From Haloplanus sp. GDY1 (GTDB lineage Archaea; Halobacteriota; Halobacteria; Halobacteriales; Haloferacaceae), in NCBI RefSeq assembly GCF_023703775.1, contig NZ_CP098514.1, positions 2,825,998 through 2,889,997 on the forward strand: a stretch of 64,000 bases of DNA, given 5' to 3'. Shown one piece after another: positions 7,772 to 16,158 of the stretch (position 1 is its first letter; the number at the start of each line of letters is the position of its first letter). The position numbers and the translations under genes were made by a program. The notes below the pieces were generated by a model, which saw nothing but the letters and a program-made list of their open reading frames with translations, did not search any database and was not told the DNA's origin.

Positions 7772-9042
7772 TCCGAGAGTTCGTCGACGAGTTCGGTCGC
7801 GCGGTCCTCCCGGATCGCGTCCTCAGCGACCATGCGCTCGGCGATTTCGTCGACGAGGTGGCCCGGCGCGCCGGCCTGGATGGCGATGTTCTTGGCGTGC
7901 AGGCTCATGTGACCGTGCTGGATCCCCTCGCTCACGAGGGCGCGGAGGCCGGCCAGGTTCTGTGCGAGACCGACGGCCGCGAGGACGCCCGCGAACTCGT
8001 CGGCGGAGTCGACGTCGAGGATCTCCATCGCCGCCCCCGCCACCGGCTGTAACTGGGTCGCGCCCCCGACGGTGCCGATCTGGATCGGGAGTTCGATGCT
8101 GCAGACGAGGTCGCCGTCGGCGTCCACCTCGTAGTTCGAGAGGGGCGCGTAGCCGTCCCTGGCGGCGTAGGCGTGCGCGCCGGCCTCGATGGCACGCCAG
8201 TCGTTGAACGTCGCGGTGGTCACGGCGTCGATACCGTTCATGATGCCCTTGTTGTGGGTGGCGGCCCGGTAGGTGTCGCTCCGGGCGAAGGCCCCGGCGT
8301 CGACCATCCGGTCCCGGACCGTCGCACCGTCGAGTTCGCCGTCGTCCTCGGCCAGCGACTCGGGCGGGATCGTACACCGCGCCCGCGCGATGCGCCGGTC
8401 CGCGAGGTTCGAGAGGATGCGGAGTTCGACGTCGCCGCCGGTGAGCGACTCGATTTCGGGCGCGAGCGCCTCCGCCATCGTGTTGACGGCGTTGCCCCCC
8501 ATCGCGTCCTGTACGTTCACGACGAGGTGGGTGACGACCATCGGCCCGCGGTCCGTATCGAGGACGCGGGCGGTGACCTCCTCACAGCCGCCGCCGTGGT
8601 CGACCAGGACGGGATCCTGCTCGTTCGCCAGGTCGATCAGGTCGTCCTCGGCTTCGAGGACGCGCTGTTTCGCGGCGAACGGATCCGCGATATCGACCGC
8701 CTGGATCTGGGCGATCATGCGGGGGCCCGTGACCTGCGTCGTGAAGCCGCCCCGCTCGCGGGCCATCCGCGCGCCGTAGGACGCCGCCGCGACGACGCTC
8801 GTCTCCTCGACGGCCATCGGGACGAGCCGATCCTCGCCGTCGATGCGGAAGTTCGTCGCGACCGAGAGCGGGTACTCCAGCGTCCCGATCACGTTTTCGC
8901 TGATCGTGTCGGCGCGGACCGGATCGAGCCCTCGGCCGTCGAGTGCGGCGACCGCGTCGTCCGAGAGGTCCGCACGCTCCGCCACGATCTCTCGACGCGC
9001 GTCGATATCCTCCTTGTAGAAGCCGGGGATGCGTGAGTCCAT
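7768..9042 (-). CDS. mvaA: class II (degradative-type) hydroxymethylglutaryl-CoA reductase
   Basis: 424 residues, a full-length class II enzyme. Family landmarks: SENVIGTLEYPLSVATNF near 50, VEETSVVAAAS (Glu80, putative catalytic), DAMGGNAVNT around 179-188 in the dinucleotide-binding part, HNKGIMNG with Lys265, GIDAV with Asp272, and GHMSLHAKNIA with His378. Class II enzymes interconvert HMG-CoA and mevalonate. In Pseudomonas mevalonii they oxidise mevalonate for growth, though class II enzymes also serve biosynthesis in some lineages. Haloarchaea normally use a class I enzyme for lipid synthesis, so this is probably an extra enzyme. First gene of a four-gene operon; a strong TATA box 28 bases upstream predicts a leaderless mRNA. 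Confidence 0.93.
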   Translation of the reverse strand: MDSRIPGFYKEDIDARREIVAERADLSDDAVAALDGRGLDPVRADTISENVIGTLEYPLSVATNFRIDGEDRLVPMAVEETSVVAAASYGARMARERGGFTTQVTGPRMIAQIQAVDIADPFAAKQRVLEAEDDLIDLANEQDPVLVDHGGGCEEVTARVLDTDRGPMVVTHLVVNVQDAMGGNAVNTMAEALAPEIESLTGGDVELRILSNLADRRIARARCTIPPESLAEDDGELDGATVRDRMVDAGAFARSDTYRAATHNKGIMNGIDAVTTATFNDWRAIEAGAHAYAARDGYAPLSNYEVDADGDLVCSIELPIQIGTVGGATQLQPVAGAAMEILDVDSADEFAGVLAAVGLAQNLAGLRALVSEGIQHGHMSLHAKNIAIQAGAPGHLVDEIAERMVAEDAIREDRATELVDELSE

Positions 9043-9065
9043 TCGTCCCCGGTATTGAACGATCC

Positions 9066-9076
9066 TTATATAAAAT
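9066..9076 (-). promoter_or_regulatory. TATA box of the HMG-CoA reductase operon
   Basis: In gene direction the sequence reads ATTTTATATAAGG. It is the most A/T-rich stretch nearby and is centred about 28 bases before the ATG at 9042, the spacing expected of a leaderless archaeal transcript. Confidence 0.7.
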
Positions 9077-9189
9077 TACTGCAGGTCGGGCGTCCCGACG
9101 CGGTACGATGACTGTCGAGATCCGTCCGTGATCTCCCGGCGGTCCGGCCGGCAGGTAGAGTTTACTGTGTGGCGTCTCCTCGGTCGCGT

Positions 9190-10206
9190 ATGGGTGTAAC
9201 CGTCTCCGTCCCCGGGCGCATCGTCGTCGCCGGCGATCACTCCACGCTCCTGGGTGGCCCGCGCATCGCCGGCGCACTCGACGTGCGCCTCCGCGTTCGC
9301 GTCACCGAACGCGACGACGACACGATCATCGTTCGCGGTCCACTCGGACGGAAAGACACCACGCTCGGTTCGCTGTTCGACCCGGCCGACTCGACCGCCG
9401 TCCTGACTGTCAGTCGGTCCGGCCGCCGACTCCCCATCTACGCGCTCCTCCGACGGATCCTGGCGACGGTCGACCGCGACGGCCCCGACGAGTTCACGGG
9501 CTTTACCGTCGACATCGACGTCGACGAGGCGTTCCCGCTCGGCGTCGGTCTCGCGTCGTCGACGGCGCTGACCGTGGCGCTCACGGCCGCACTGACCGAG
9601 ACGTTCGGGGAGCGACAGTCGAACGAGCGCGTCGCCGACCTGGTCGCCGACTTCGAGGCCGACCTCTACGAGGACGCCGCCCCCATCGATCCGGCGGTCA
9701 TCGTCTCGGGCGGGCTGGTCTTCGGCGACTCGACCGTCACCGAGCGGACGACGGCCGACCTGCCGGTGCTCGTCGCCACCGCCGAGACCCGTCCCAGCAG
9801 GGCGGCGATCCGCAGCCAGGTCGAGCGCCGGCGCTCGATCACCGGGTCGCTCTACGACGACGTGCTGGCCGCGAGCGACGCGGCGACCGAGACGCTCTGG
9901 CGACACCTCCGGAACGGCGACCACGAGGCGACGCGGGAACTGATCACCTTCTACGGGGAGTTGCTCGACGCGCTCGGCTTTTCGAGCTGGCCGATGCCAC
10001 AGCTCCGGTCGACGGAACTCGTCCAGGGGGCCGACACGCTGGGCGTGAAACAGTCGGACTTCGGCGAGCGCGCGACTCTGGTCTCGTTCCCGACGCCGGG
10101 CGACGACACGGCCGAACTGGAACGGACGCTCGGCCGGACGGCGGGGAGAGTGGTTTCGACGGTGACAACTTCTCGGGGGCTCGTCTACGGCGACACGCCC
10201 GAGTGA
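9190..10206 (+). CDS. GHMP-kinase family protein, mevalonate-kinase-like
   Basis: About 338 residues. The N-terminal VPGRIVVAGDHSTLLGGP corresponds to the mevalonate kinase signature (PGK-x-LFGEHAVVYG). PLGVGLASSTAL (116-127) corresponds to the GHMP phosphate-binding loop P-x3-GLGSS, with Ala replacing Gly. A candidate catalytic Asp sits in APIDPAVIVSGG. I expect ATP-dependent phosphorylation of mevalonate or a related alcohol, or a decarboxylase-type relative. The ATG at 9190 is chosen because the GHMP signature begins directly after it; a TTTACTG element lies about 28 bases upstream. It is divergent from the class II HMG-CoA reductase, which supports a shared substrate. Probably a paralogue of the biosynthetic kinase. 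Confidence 0.82.
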   Translation: MGVTVSVPGRIVVAGDHSTLLGGPRIAGALDVRLRVRVTERDDDTIIVRGPLGRKDTTLGSLFDPADSTAVLTVSRSGRRLPIYALLRRILATVDRDGPDEFTGFTVDIDVDEAFPLGVGLASSTALTVALTAALTETFGERQSNERVADLVADFEADLYEDAAPIDPAVIVSGGLVFGDSTVTERTTADLPVLVATAETRPSRAAIRSQVERRRSITGSLYDDVLAASDAATETLWRHLRNGDHEATRELITFYGELLDALGFSSWPMPQLRSTELVQGADTLGVKQSDFGERATLVSFPTPGDDTAELERTLGRTAGRVVSTVTTSRGLVYGDTPE

Positions 10207-10330
10207 CCGCGCACGGCCGGCCGGCGCGACGACGCTTCCGACCGGTCGGCCGTCGGTGGGCGGTTCCGGCGCTATCCACGCCGAAACGTACTCTCTCCGA
10301 CATTTTCTGTCCCGATCTCTCAAGGGTAAT

Positions 10331-10338
10331 TTTATAAA
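10331..10338 (+). promoter_or_regulatory. TATA box of the symporter operon
   Basis: TTTATAAA lies about 28-30 bases before the ATG at 10365, in DNA that is otherwise GC-rich. It supports 10365 over an in-frame ATG at 10344, which falls too close to the box. Confidence 0.65.
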
Positions 10339-10364
10339 ATTAGATGATATTGTTGCCAGTTACC

Positions 10365-10832
10365 ATGTCGAAACGATGGAATCGTGACAGAACGGTGATT
10401 GGAGTGCTCGTGGTGTTGGTACTCATGTTAGCCGCGATGCTCGCAGGGGGATCGACGGGACAGATACTGTTTTCGTACGCGACGATAGCGCTCTTCGGGC
10501 TCTACATCCTGCTCGGGGTGGAGGGGTCGGCCGAGCGCTACTCGTACCGGCCGTTTCTCGCCGTCATCGGCGCTCTCACGGTCATTCTGGCGGTCGGGTT
10601 CGCCCTGCTGTGGAACTTCCACTTCGCGAACCCGTCGTACACGAATCCGGAGTACTGGCTCGGGTTCCCGCGGGCCACGTCCGTCCTCGTGTACTGGCTC
10701 TGGCTGCCGCCCGCGCTGGTGTTGATGTTCGCCTACCCGTACCTGTTCGAGACGTACATCTGGAGCGAGGCGGAGGCCGAGGAGTTCCGGCGGATGGACG
10801 GTCCCGAGGCGACCGACGGAGGTGAGCCGTAA
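10365..10832 (+). CDS. small membrane protein paired with the SSS symporter
   Basis: About 155 residues with four hydrophobic segments (roughly 12-32, 36-52, 65-85 and 108-130) and a charged, acidic C-terminus. I do not recognise a family. Its stop overlaps the start of the sodium:solute symporter by one base (TAATG), so the two are translated together. Short multi-helix proteins encoded just before SSS transporters are a recurring arrangement (DUF3311- and DUF4212-type partners), and an accessory role in transport is the natural inference. This one is longer than most such partners. Confidence 0.78.
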   Translation: MSKRWNRDRTVIGVLVVLVLMLAAMLAGGSTGQILFSYATIALFGLYILLGVEGSAERYSYRPFLAVIGALTVILAVGFALLWNFHFANPSYTNPEYWLGFPRATSVLVYWLWLPPALVLMFAYPYLFETYIWSEAEAEEFRRMDGPEATDGGEP

Positions 10833-12313
10833 TGGCGGCGGACCCGCTGATCACCGGCATCGTCGTCGTCTACCTGCTGATCGTGCTCGGCATCGGCATC
10901 TGGGGATACCGACAGACCGAGTCCACCGAGGACTTCCTCATCAGCGGGAAGCGCTTCGGCATCTGGGCGGTCGCGTTCTCGGCGTTCGCGTCGATCATGA
11001 GCGGGTTCGGCTTCATCGGCGGTCCGGGCCTCTTCTACAGCGGCGGCTACGCGTTCCTCTGGATCGCCATCGTCGCCCCCCTCGCGTTCCCGATTTCGTG
11101 GTTCGTCCTCGGGAAGAAGATGCGGCTCATGGCCGAAGTGGAGCGGATCCTGACCATCCCCGACGCCGCGGACGCGCGATACGACAGCGACGCGGTGCGC
11201 TTTTTCGTCGCGCTGTCGGTCCTGCTCGGCGTGATATCGTATCTGGCCGTCCAGCTCAAGGCGATGGGGTTCGTCCTCGCGGACATCCTCGGAACGAGCG
11301 AACTCGTCGCCGTCCTCCTGGCGACGGTCGTCATCGCGGCCTACACCATCGGCGGCGGCATGATCGCCGGCGTGTTCACCGACCTCGTGCAGGGCGGCAT
11401 CATGGTCGTCGGGAGCATCGTCGTCTTCTTCTACGCGCTGGATTACGGCGGCGGCTTCACGCAGATGAGTCAGGAACTCGCCAGCAACACCCCGGAGTTC
11501 GCCGGTGCCTTCGGCACCTTCCCGGTGATGCTCGCGCTGAGCTGGTATTTCCTGTTCACCATCGGGAACTCCGGCCAGCCCCACATGGCGCACAAACTGT
11601 ACATGATCCGCGACGTGAACCTGCTGAAGTGGGGCGCGCCCATCGCGGGGCTCTCCTACTTCCTCTCCTCGCTCATGATGCTCGGCATCGGCATCTCCGT
11701 GCGAGCGGGCGTCGAAACCGGCGCGCTCGACTCGCTCTCGAACCCCGACATGGCCGCGCCCTTCTTCCTCTCGAATTTCGTCTCGCCCGTCATCGCCGGC
11801 GTCGTCTTCGCCGCCGCCATCGGCGCGATCATGAGCACTAGCGACGCGTTCATCAACATCGGCGCCGCGAACCTCGCGCGCGACATCCCCGAGAGTCTGG
11901 GCTTCCAGTACGACTCCGACCGACAGGAACTCTGGGTGAACCGCCTCGGGAGCGCCGCGATCATCGTCATCTCCCTCTTCCTGGCTTACTACGTCCAGAT
12001 CCTCGTCGGCATCCTCGGCGTCGTCGGCTGGGCGCTGTTCGCGGCCCCCATCGTCCCGCTTCTCGGGATCGGTCTCAACTGGAGCGGCGCCACCCGGGAG
12101 GGCGCCCTCGCCGCCGTCGTCGTCTCCCTGGTCGTCAACCTCGGACTGGCCGTGAGCAGTTCGCTGTACGGCGTCTCGCTCCCGCACGGCGTCGTCGCCG
12201 GCGCCTTCTCGCTCGTCCTCTCCTCGATCACGCTGATCGCCGTGAGCCTCGTGACGAGTTCCTACTCCCGCGAGGAGATCGCCGACGAGATCCACAAGGT
12301 CGTCACGGCCTGA
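10832..12313 (+). CDS. sodium:solute symporter (SSS family)
   Basis: 493 residues with about 13 hydrophobic helices. The start YLLIVLGIGIWGYRQTESTEDF followed by ISGKRFGIW is the classic SSS opening. GSIVVFFYALDYGGG and AIGAIMSTSDAFIN (the conserved region after TM8) support the family. It should import an organic solute using the Na+ gradient. The substrate cannot be read from sequence. Because it shares a locus with a class II HMG-CoA reductase and a mevalonate-kinase-like gene, mevalonate or another small carboxylate is a fair hypothesis. Co-transcribed with the small membrane protein upstream. Confidence 0.92.
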   Translation: MAADPLITGIVVVYLLIVLGIGIWGYRQTESTEDFLISGKRFGIWAVAFSAFASIMSGFGFIGGPGLFYSGGYAFLWIAIVAPLAFPISWFVLGKKMRLMAEVERILTIPDAADARYDSDAVRFFVALSVLLGVISYLAVQLKAMGFVLADILGTSELVAVLLATVVIAAYTIGGGMIAGVFTDLVQGGIMVVGSIVVFFYALDYGGGFTQMSQELASNTPEFAGAFGTFPVMLALSWYFLFTIGNSGQPHMAHKLYMIRDVNLLKWGAPIAGLSYFLSSLMMLGIGISVRAGVETGALDSLSNPDMAAPFFLSNFVSPVIAGVVFAAAIGAIMSTSDAFINIGAANLARDIPESLGFQYDSDRQELWVNRLGSAAIIVISLFLAYYVQILVGILGVVGWALFAAPIVPLLGIGLNWSGATREGALAAVVVSLVVNLGLAVSSSLYGVSLPHGVVAGAFSLVLSSITLIAVSLVTSSYSREEIADEIHKVVTA

Positions 12314-12361
12314 CTCCGGCCGGGACACCCCGTTTCGCGGCGTCCCCCGTCGCCGACCGCG

Positions 12362-12976
12362 TCACGCCCGCCGCACCCCGACCCGCCCCTCGCCGGCGTC
12401 GAGTTCGAACCCCGCTTCCCGGAGCCACGCCGCCGCCTCGCCCTCGCCGTGGAGTAGCACTTCCACCAGGTCCGCGGGTTCGTCCACGTCGGTCGCCAGG
12501 CGCATCGAGTCGACGACCGACGCGGTGGCGCCGGCGTCGCGGGCCGCGCGCAGGTGGTCGCGGACGGAGACGCCGTGGAAGTCGGTTCGGAAGTCGGGGT
12601 GGGCGACGACGAGGGCGTTCGTCCCGCCGCCGCGGCCGGGGGCGACGACCACGTCGGACCCCTCCGCGGCGTCGACGAGGCGGTCGACCGCCGCCGGCGT
12701 GAGCAGCGCCAGGTCCGCGACGGCGACGCCGACCGGATCGGACCCCCCGAGCCGGGCGTTCACGGCCGCCGAGAGCGGTCGCTCGTCGACGGTCACCGGG
12801 GCATCGACCGACACGGACGCCGTCGCGACGACGTCGGGGTCGTGTCCGGCCGCTCCGAGCGCGTCGATGACGTCACGGAGCATCGCCCGCGCGAAGGCCG
12901 CCCGCTCGTCGGCGTCGAGAACCGGGTCGAGTCGCGTCTTGGGCCGCGTCGCCTCGAACGGGACGAGAAATCGCAT
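12362..12976 (-). CDS. cofC: 2-phospho-L-lactate guanylyltransferase CofC
   Basis: 204 residues. The N-terminal MRFLVPFEATRPKTRL nucleotide-binding segment and the later PGRGGGTNALVV and FHGVSVRDHL match CofC. It activates 2-phospholactate (or phosphoenolpyruvate) with GTP to give the guanylylated intermediate that CofD attaches to FO in F420 synthesis. Its start abuts the stop of the surface-anchored gene upstream, and that gene overlaps cetZ, so all three are probably one transcript. In haloarchaea cofC usually sits next to cofG, with the tubulin-like cetZ1 nearby; here cofG is about 6.8 kb away. Confidence 0.93.
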   Translation of the reverse strand: MRFLVPFEATRPKTRLDPVLDADERAAFARAMLRDVIDALGAAGHDPDVVATASVSVDAPVTVDERPLSAAVNARLGGSDPVGVAVADLALLTPAAVDRLVDAAEGSDVVVAPGRGGGTNALVVAHPDFRTDFHGVSVRDHLRAARDAGATASVVDSMRLATDVDEPADLVEVLLHGEGEAAAWLREAGFELDAGEGRVGVRRA

Positions 12977-13777
12977 TCAGCCGAGCGGGTCTTCGGGGCC
13001 CTGCTGGGAGCGCCAGTAGACCACGCCACCGACGATCAGGCCGACGAGGAGCAGCCCTCCGACGGCGTAGATGATCAGCTGCTGGGTCTGCTGGGACTGC
13101 TGGGCCTGGTTCGCCTGCTGTGTGGCCCGGTTGGCGAGGTTGGTCGCCACGTCGAAGCTCCCGTCGTTGTACGCGGCGACGGCGTCGTCGTAGTTGGCCC
13201 GTGCGTCGGAGGGGTTCGCCCCGGCGGAGCGCGCCTGCTCGATGGCGGTGCCCGCCTCCTCGATGGCGGTCCGGGCCGACGCGCTCGTCTCGGTGTAGTG
13301 GTGGGTCCGCCAGGCGTCGACGGTGCTGCTGGCTCCGCCCTGCTGGCCCCGCGTGAGCTCCATCAACAGGAACTCCTGGGGCGGGTCGTAGGTGTAGGAG
13401 TCCACCTCGGGGACCGTGCCGGTGATCCGGACCTCCACCTCGGCGGTCCCGTCGCTCGCGGCGACGTCCAGCCCGGAGAAGGACTGGCCGGTGGGTTCGA
13501 CCAGGTTCACCTGGGAGCCGGTCTGGTCGTAGAAGACGACCGTCCACGACACGTCGGTCAGTTCGGTCGCCCCCGAGAGCTGCCACTGCTCGCTCTGGGG
13601 GTTCTGATACAGCTCTTCGAGCGTGACCGTCGCCGAAATCTGCGTGCCGACCTGCGCCTCCTCGGGGACGTCCTCGCCAGTGACGGACACTGCCGCCGCC
13701 GGAACGGTCGCGGCGAGCAGCACGACCAGCGCGGCGAGGACGACCCTAGAAGAGCGATTCGAGTTCGTCCTCGTCAT
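12977..13777 (-). CDS. secreted, C-terminally membrane-anchored protein next to cetZ
   Basis: 266 residues. There is an N-terminal signal sequence (SSRVVLAALVVLLAATVPAA) and a beta-rich extracellular region to about residue 150. An Ala/Asp-rich helical stretch, a Gln-rich linker (about 213-228) and one TM helix (about 231-250) with a short cytoplasmic tail follow. The start overlaps the cetZ coding end by 32 bases, and the stop is immediately followed by cofC. No known domain is recognised. Its position between cetZ and cofC suggests a conserved haloarchaeal neighbourhood, but a role with the CetZ cytoskeleton is only a guess. Confidence 0.82.
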   Translation of the reverse strand: MTRTNSNRSSRVVLAALVVLLAATVPAAAVSVTGEDVPEEAQVGTQISATVTLEELYQNPQSEQWQLSGATELTDVSWTVVFYDQTGSQVNLVEPTGQSFSGLDVAASDGTAEVEVRITGTVPEVDSYTYDPPQEFLLMELTRGQQGGASSTVDAWRTHHYTETSASARTAIEEAGTAIEQARSAGANPSDARANYDDAVAAYNDGSFDVATNLANRATQQANQAQQSQQTQQLIIYAVGGLLLVGLIVGGVVYWRSQQGPEDPLG

Positions 13778-14936
13778 CTTCGACTAGATTCTGGAGATTG
13801 GCTTCGCTCTCTTCGCGGATTTCGCTGATGTTGTCTTGGGCCTCGATGGCGACCTGTTGCAGTTCCTTGATGCGGGGGACGTTCGTGACGCCGGACAGGA
13901 GGATGGCGGAGGCGACGAAGTCGCTGTCGTTGACGGGGTAGTCGCCGCCGCGGACCTCCATGCTCCCGGTCTGCTCTTCGAGCCACTTCCGCCCGCGCTC
14001 GATGCCCTTCCGGTTCAGGTAGGCGGAGGGTCCGGCCATCACGAGGAGGGCGCGCTCGGTGCCGTCGATTTCACAGGGGAGGGTCAACCGACCCAGGGCG
14101 GCCTTGCGGACGAGGCTCGTGATGCGGTTGGTGGTGTTGGCGGAGTCGAGTTGGTCCTCGATGGACTCGTCGTTGCCCGTGAGCTTCGAGAGGAGCCCGC
14201 CGGATTTCTTCTTCTGCGGTTCGACCGTCTCGGAGGCGTAGCCGACGGTCGAGACGCCGCCGCCGGAGAGGGTGTTGATGATCTCCGAACTGTCGACGAC
14301 GGATTCGGCGACCTCCTGACCCTCGCGGACCTCGCCCGCGCCGAACAGGATGCCGAACCGGCGGACGATCTCGTCGTTGATCTCGTCGTAGCCGCTCTGG
14401 ACCGACTCCCCCGTCTTCCGCCAGGCGTCGTTGTCGAAGACGAGGAGGTTGTCCACCTCGTTGACGAGCGTCTGGAACGAGCGGGCGGCGTTGAGCGTGT
14501 AGATGCCCCCCTCGTCGCTCCCGGGGAGGATGCCGAGCCCGTAGACGGGTTCGGTGTAGATGCGCTTGAGGTGCTTCGCGAGGACCGGCGCGCCGCCGCT
14601 CCCGGTGCCACCCCCGAGGCCGGCGACGACGAGGAAGGCGTCGACCTCGTGGACGGGGATGCCGTCGATGGCGCCCTGGATCTCGCCGATGTCCTCCTCG
14701 GCGATCTCCGCGCCGAGTTCGTTGTCAGCGCCCACGCCGTGTCCCTTCACGCGGGACTGGCCGATGAGCACGCGCTGCTCCTGTGGAATGTGTTCGAGCC
14801 CCATCAGGTCGGCCTTGGCAGTGTTGACGGCGACCGCCGCGCGGACGATTTCGCTCCCCGTCCGCTGATCGTACTCGAGGAACTTGTCGACGATCTTGCC
14901 CCCGGCCTGCCCGAAACCGATCATGGCCAGTTTCAT
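13746..14936 (-). CDS. cetZ1: CetZ tubulin/FtsZ-like GTPase, CetZ1-like
   Basis: 396 residues. The start MKLAMIGFGQAGGKIVDKF and the tubulin signature GLGGGTGSGGAP (107-117) mark the family; ILPGSDEGGIYTLNAARSF follows. The acidic C-terminus ends in DELESLF. CetZ1 in Haloferax controls cell shape and motility rather than septation. The chromosomal context (cofC next to it, cofG in the wider cluster) matches what I recall for the cetZ1 orthologue, so CetZ1 is favoured over other paralogues. A GAGGGG sequence 9-14 bases before the ATG could serve as a ribosome-binding site, and a TTTATG element lies further upstream. Confidence 0.93.
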   Translation of the reverse strand: MKLAMIGFGQAGGKIVDKFLEYDQRTGSEIVRAAVAVNTAKADLMGLEHIPQEQRVLIGQSRVKGHGVGADNELGAEIAEEDIGEIQGAIDGIPVHEVDAFLVVAGLGGGTGSGGAPVLAKHLKRIYTEPVYGLGILPGSDEGGIYTLNAARSFQTLVNEVDNLLVFDNDAWRKTGESVQSGYDEINDEIVRRFGILFGAGEVREGQEVAESVVDSSEIINTLSGGGVSTVGYASETVEPQKKKSGGLLSKLTGNDESIEDQLDSANTTNRITSLVRKAALGRLTLPCEIDGTERALLVMAGPSAYLNRKGIERGRKWLEEQTGSMEVRGGDYPVNDSDFVASAILLSGVTNVPRIKELQQVAIEAQDNISEIREESEANLQNLVEDDEDELESLF

Positions 14937-15095
14937 AGTTTCAGACCCCTCTTCATTGGCAAGAATCCAGGCGCAAAACGAACATAAACCTTGTGGGAGG
15001 GGGGACCCTCTGGGCGGTCGAACCGCCCCGCTAATCGCCCGGCGGCGTCCGCTCGCCTCCCGACTTCGCCCCGTCTGACGGACGTCCGCCGTCCG

Positions 15096-15983
15096 TCAGC
15101 GATCCGCGAGGTAGTCCCCGAGCGTTCGGAGGTCCCCTGCCGAGACGCCGAACGCCTCCACGTCGTTGTGCGCCGTCGTGTTGTCGAACTGGAGCGACCG
15201 GTACTGATCGGCCCCCATCGGCGCGCCGGGTAGCGATCCGAGCGCCGACAGCCCGACCCTGGCGAGGGCCATCGGCACCGGGATCACGGTCGTCGGTCGC
15301 CCCTCGCTCCCGTGGACCGTGCGCGCGACCTCCGCGAGGGTGAGTTTCTCGGGGCCGCCGATCTCGTAGACGCCGCCGTCGTAGGTGTCGTCCTCGAGGC
15401 CGGCCGCGAGCATGGGGACGAGGTCCTCGATCCAGATCGGCTGGAACCGAGTCTTCCCGCCGCCCGGCAGGGGCGTGAGGTACGGCGGCGCGAGTTTCTT
15501 GGTGAAGGGGACGAACTCGCCGCCGTCGCCGAAGATCACCGACGGCCGGAAGATGACGTAGCGCAGCGACGACGACTCGACGATCCCCTCCGCCGCGCCC
15601 TTGGCGCGGATGTACGCGGTCGGCCCGTCGGGATCGGCGCCGAGCGCGCTCATCTGGAGGATCTTCTCGACTCCCGTCTCCTCCGCGGCGTCGACGACGT
15701 TCTGGGTCCCCTGGCGGTGGACCCGGTCGTGCATCTCGTCGCCGCCAGAGGGCTTGAACAGCGGCGAGAGGGCGACCAGATTCACCACCGCGTCCATCCC
15801 CTCCATGGGTTCGACAAGCGAGTCGTAGGCGGTCACGTCGCCCATCGCCTTCTCGACGCCCCCGGGGAGGTCCCCCTCGCTCGGCTGTCGCGCGAGCGCC
15901 GTCACCGAGTGACCCCGGGATTTCAGCTCGCGGCACAGATGTCGCCCCACGAACCCCGTCCCGCCGGTTACCAGAATCTTCAT
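15096..15983 (-). CDS. NAD(P)-binding NDUFA9-like atypical SDR protein
   Basis: 295 residues. The N-terminal Rossmann motif [15 protein letters not shown] binds NAD(P). [26 protein letters not shown] matches the atypical short-chain dehydrogenase family that includes complex I subunit NDUFA9. The YIRAK segment replaces the classical YxxxK, and catalysis is unproven in the family. It is a single gene divergent from tmk. The intergenic DNA contains two perfect short palindromes, noted separately. Confidence 0.9.
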   Translation of the reverse strand: MKILVTGGTGFVGRHLCRELKSRGHSVTALARQPSEGDLPGGVEKAMGDVTAYDSLVEPMEGMDAVVNLVALSPLFKPSGGDEMHDRVHRQGTQNVVDAAEETGVEKILQMSALGADPDGPTAYIRAKGAAEGIVESSSLRYVIFRPSVIFGDGGEFVPFTKKLAPPYLTPLPGGGKTRFQPIWIEDLVPMLAAGLEDDTYDGGVYEIGGPEKLTLAEVARTVHGSEGRPTTVIPVPMALARVGLSALGSLPGAPMGADQYRSLQFDNTTAHNDVEAFGVSAGDLRTLGDYLADR

Positions 15984-16023
15984 ACCCTATACATTTCCGC
16001 GAATCGACCTAAAGCTAACGCGC

Positions 16024-16038
16024 TGTGAATCGTTCACA
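16024..16038. promoter_or_regulatory. palindrome TGTGAA-TCG-TTCACA
   Basis: A perfect 6-base inverted repeat with a 3-base spacer, in the divergent intergenic region between the NDUFA9-like gene and tmk, about 40 bases before the former's ATG. The size and symmetry fit a dimeric repressor site. The regulator is unknown. Confidence 0.4.
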
Positions 16039-16073
16039 CGCCGGGGCTCGTCCGCAGGTCGGTCGGACCGAAG

Positions 16074-16088
16074 GAATATCAGATATTC
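16074..16088. promoter_or_regulatory. palindrome GAATATC-A-GATATTC
   Basis: A perfect 7-base inverted repeat around one central base, A/T-rich in a GC-rich region, 71 bases before the tmk ATG. It could be an operator overlapping an A/T-rich promoter element. No matching site was noticed elsewhere in the window. Confidence 0.45.
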
Positions 16089-16158
16089 AATAGTTCTGGC
16101 GACCGCCCGACCGGACGAGACCCCGACGGTTAACCCCCTTCCCCCGGTATCGTCGGGC

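Noticed and set aside
5574-12313. A typical genomic island with mobile-element genes
   Set aside because: No integrase, transposase or terminal repeat was found at its edges, so insertion is inferred only from the broken cofG-cofC neighbourhood.
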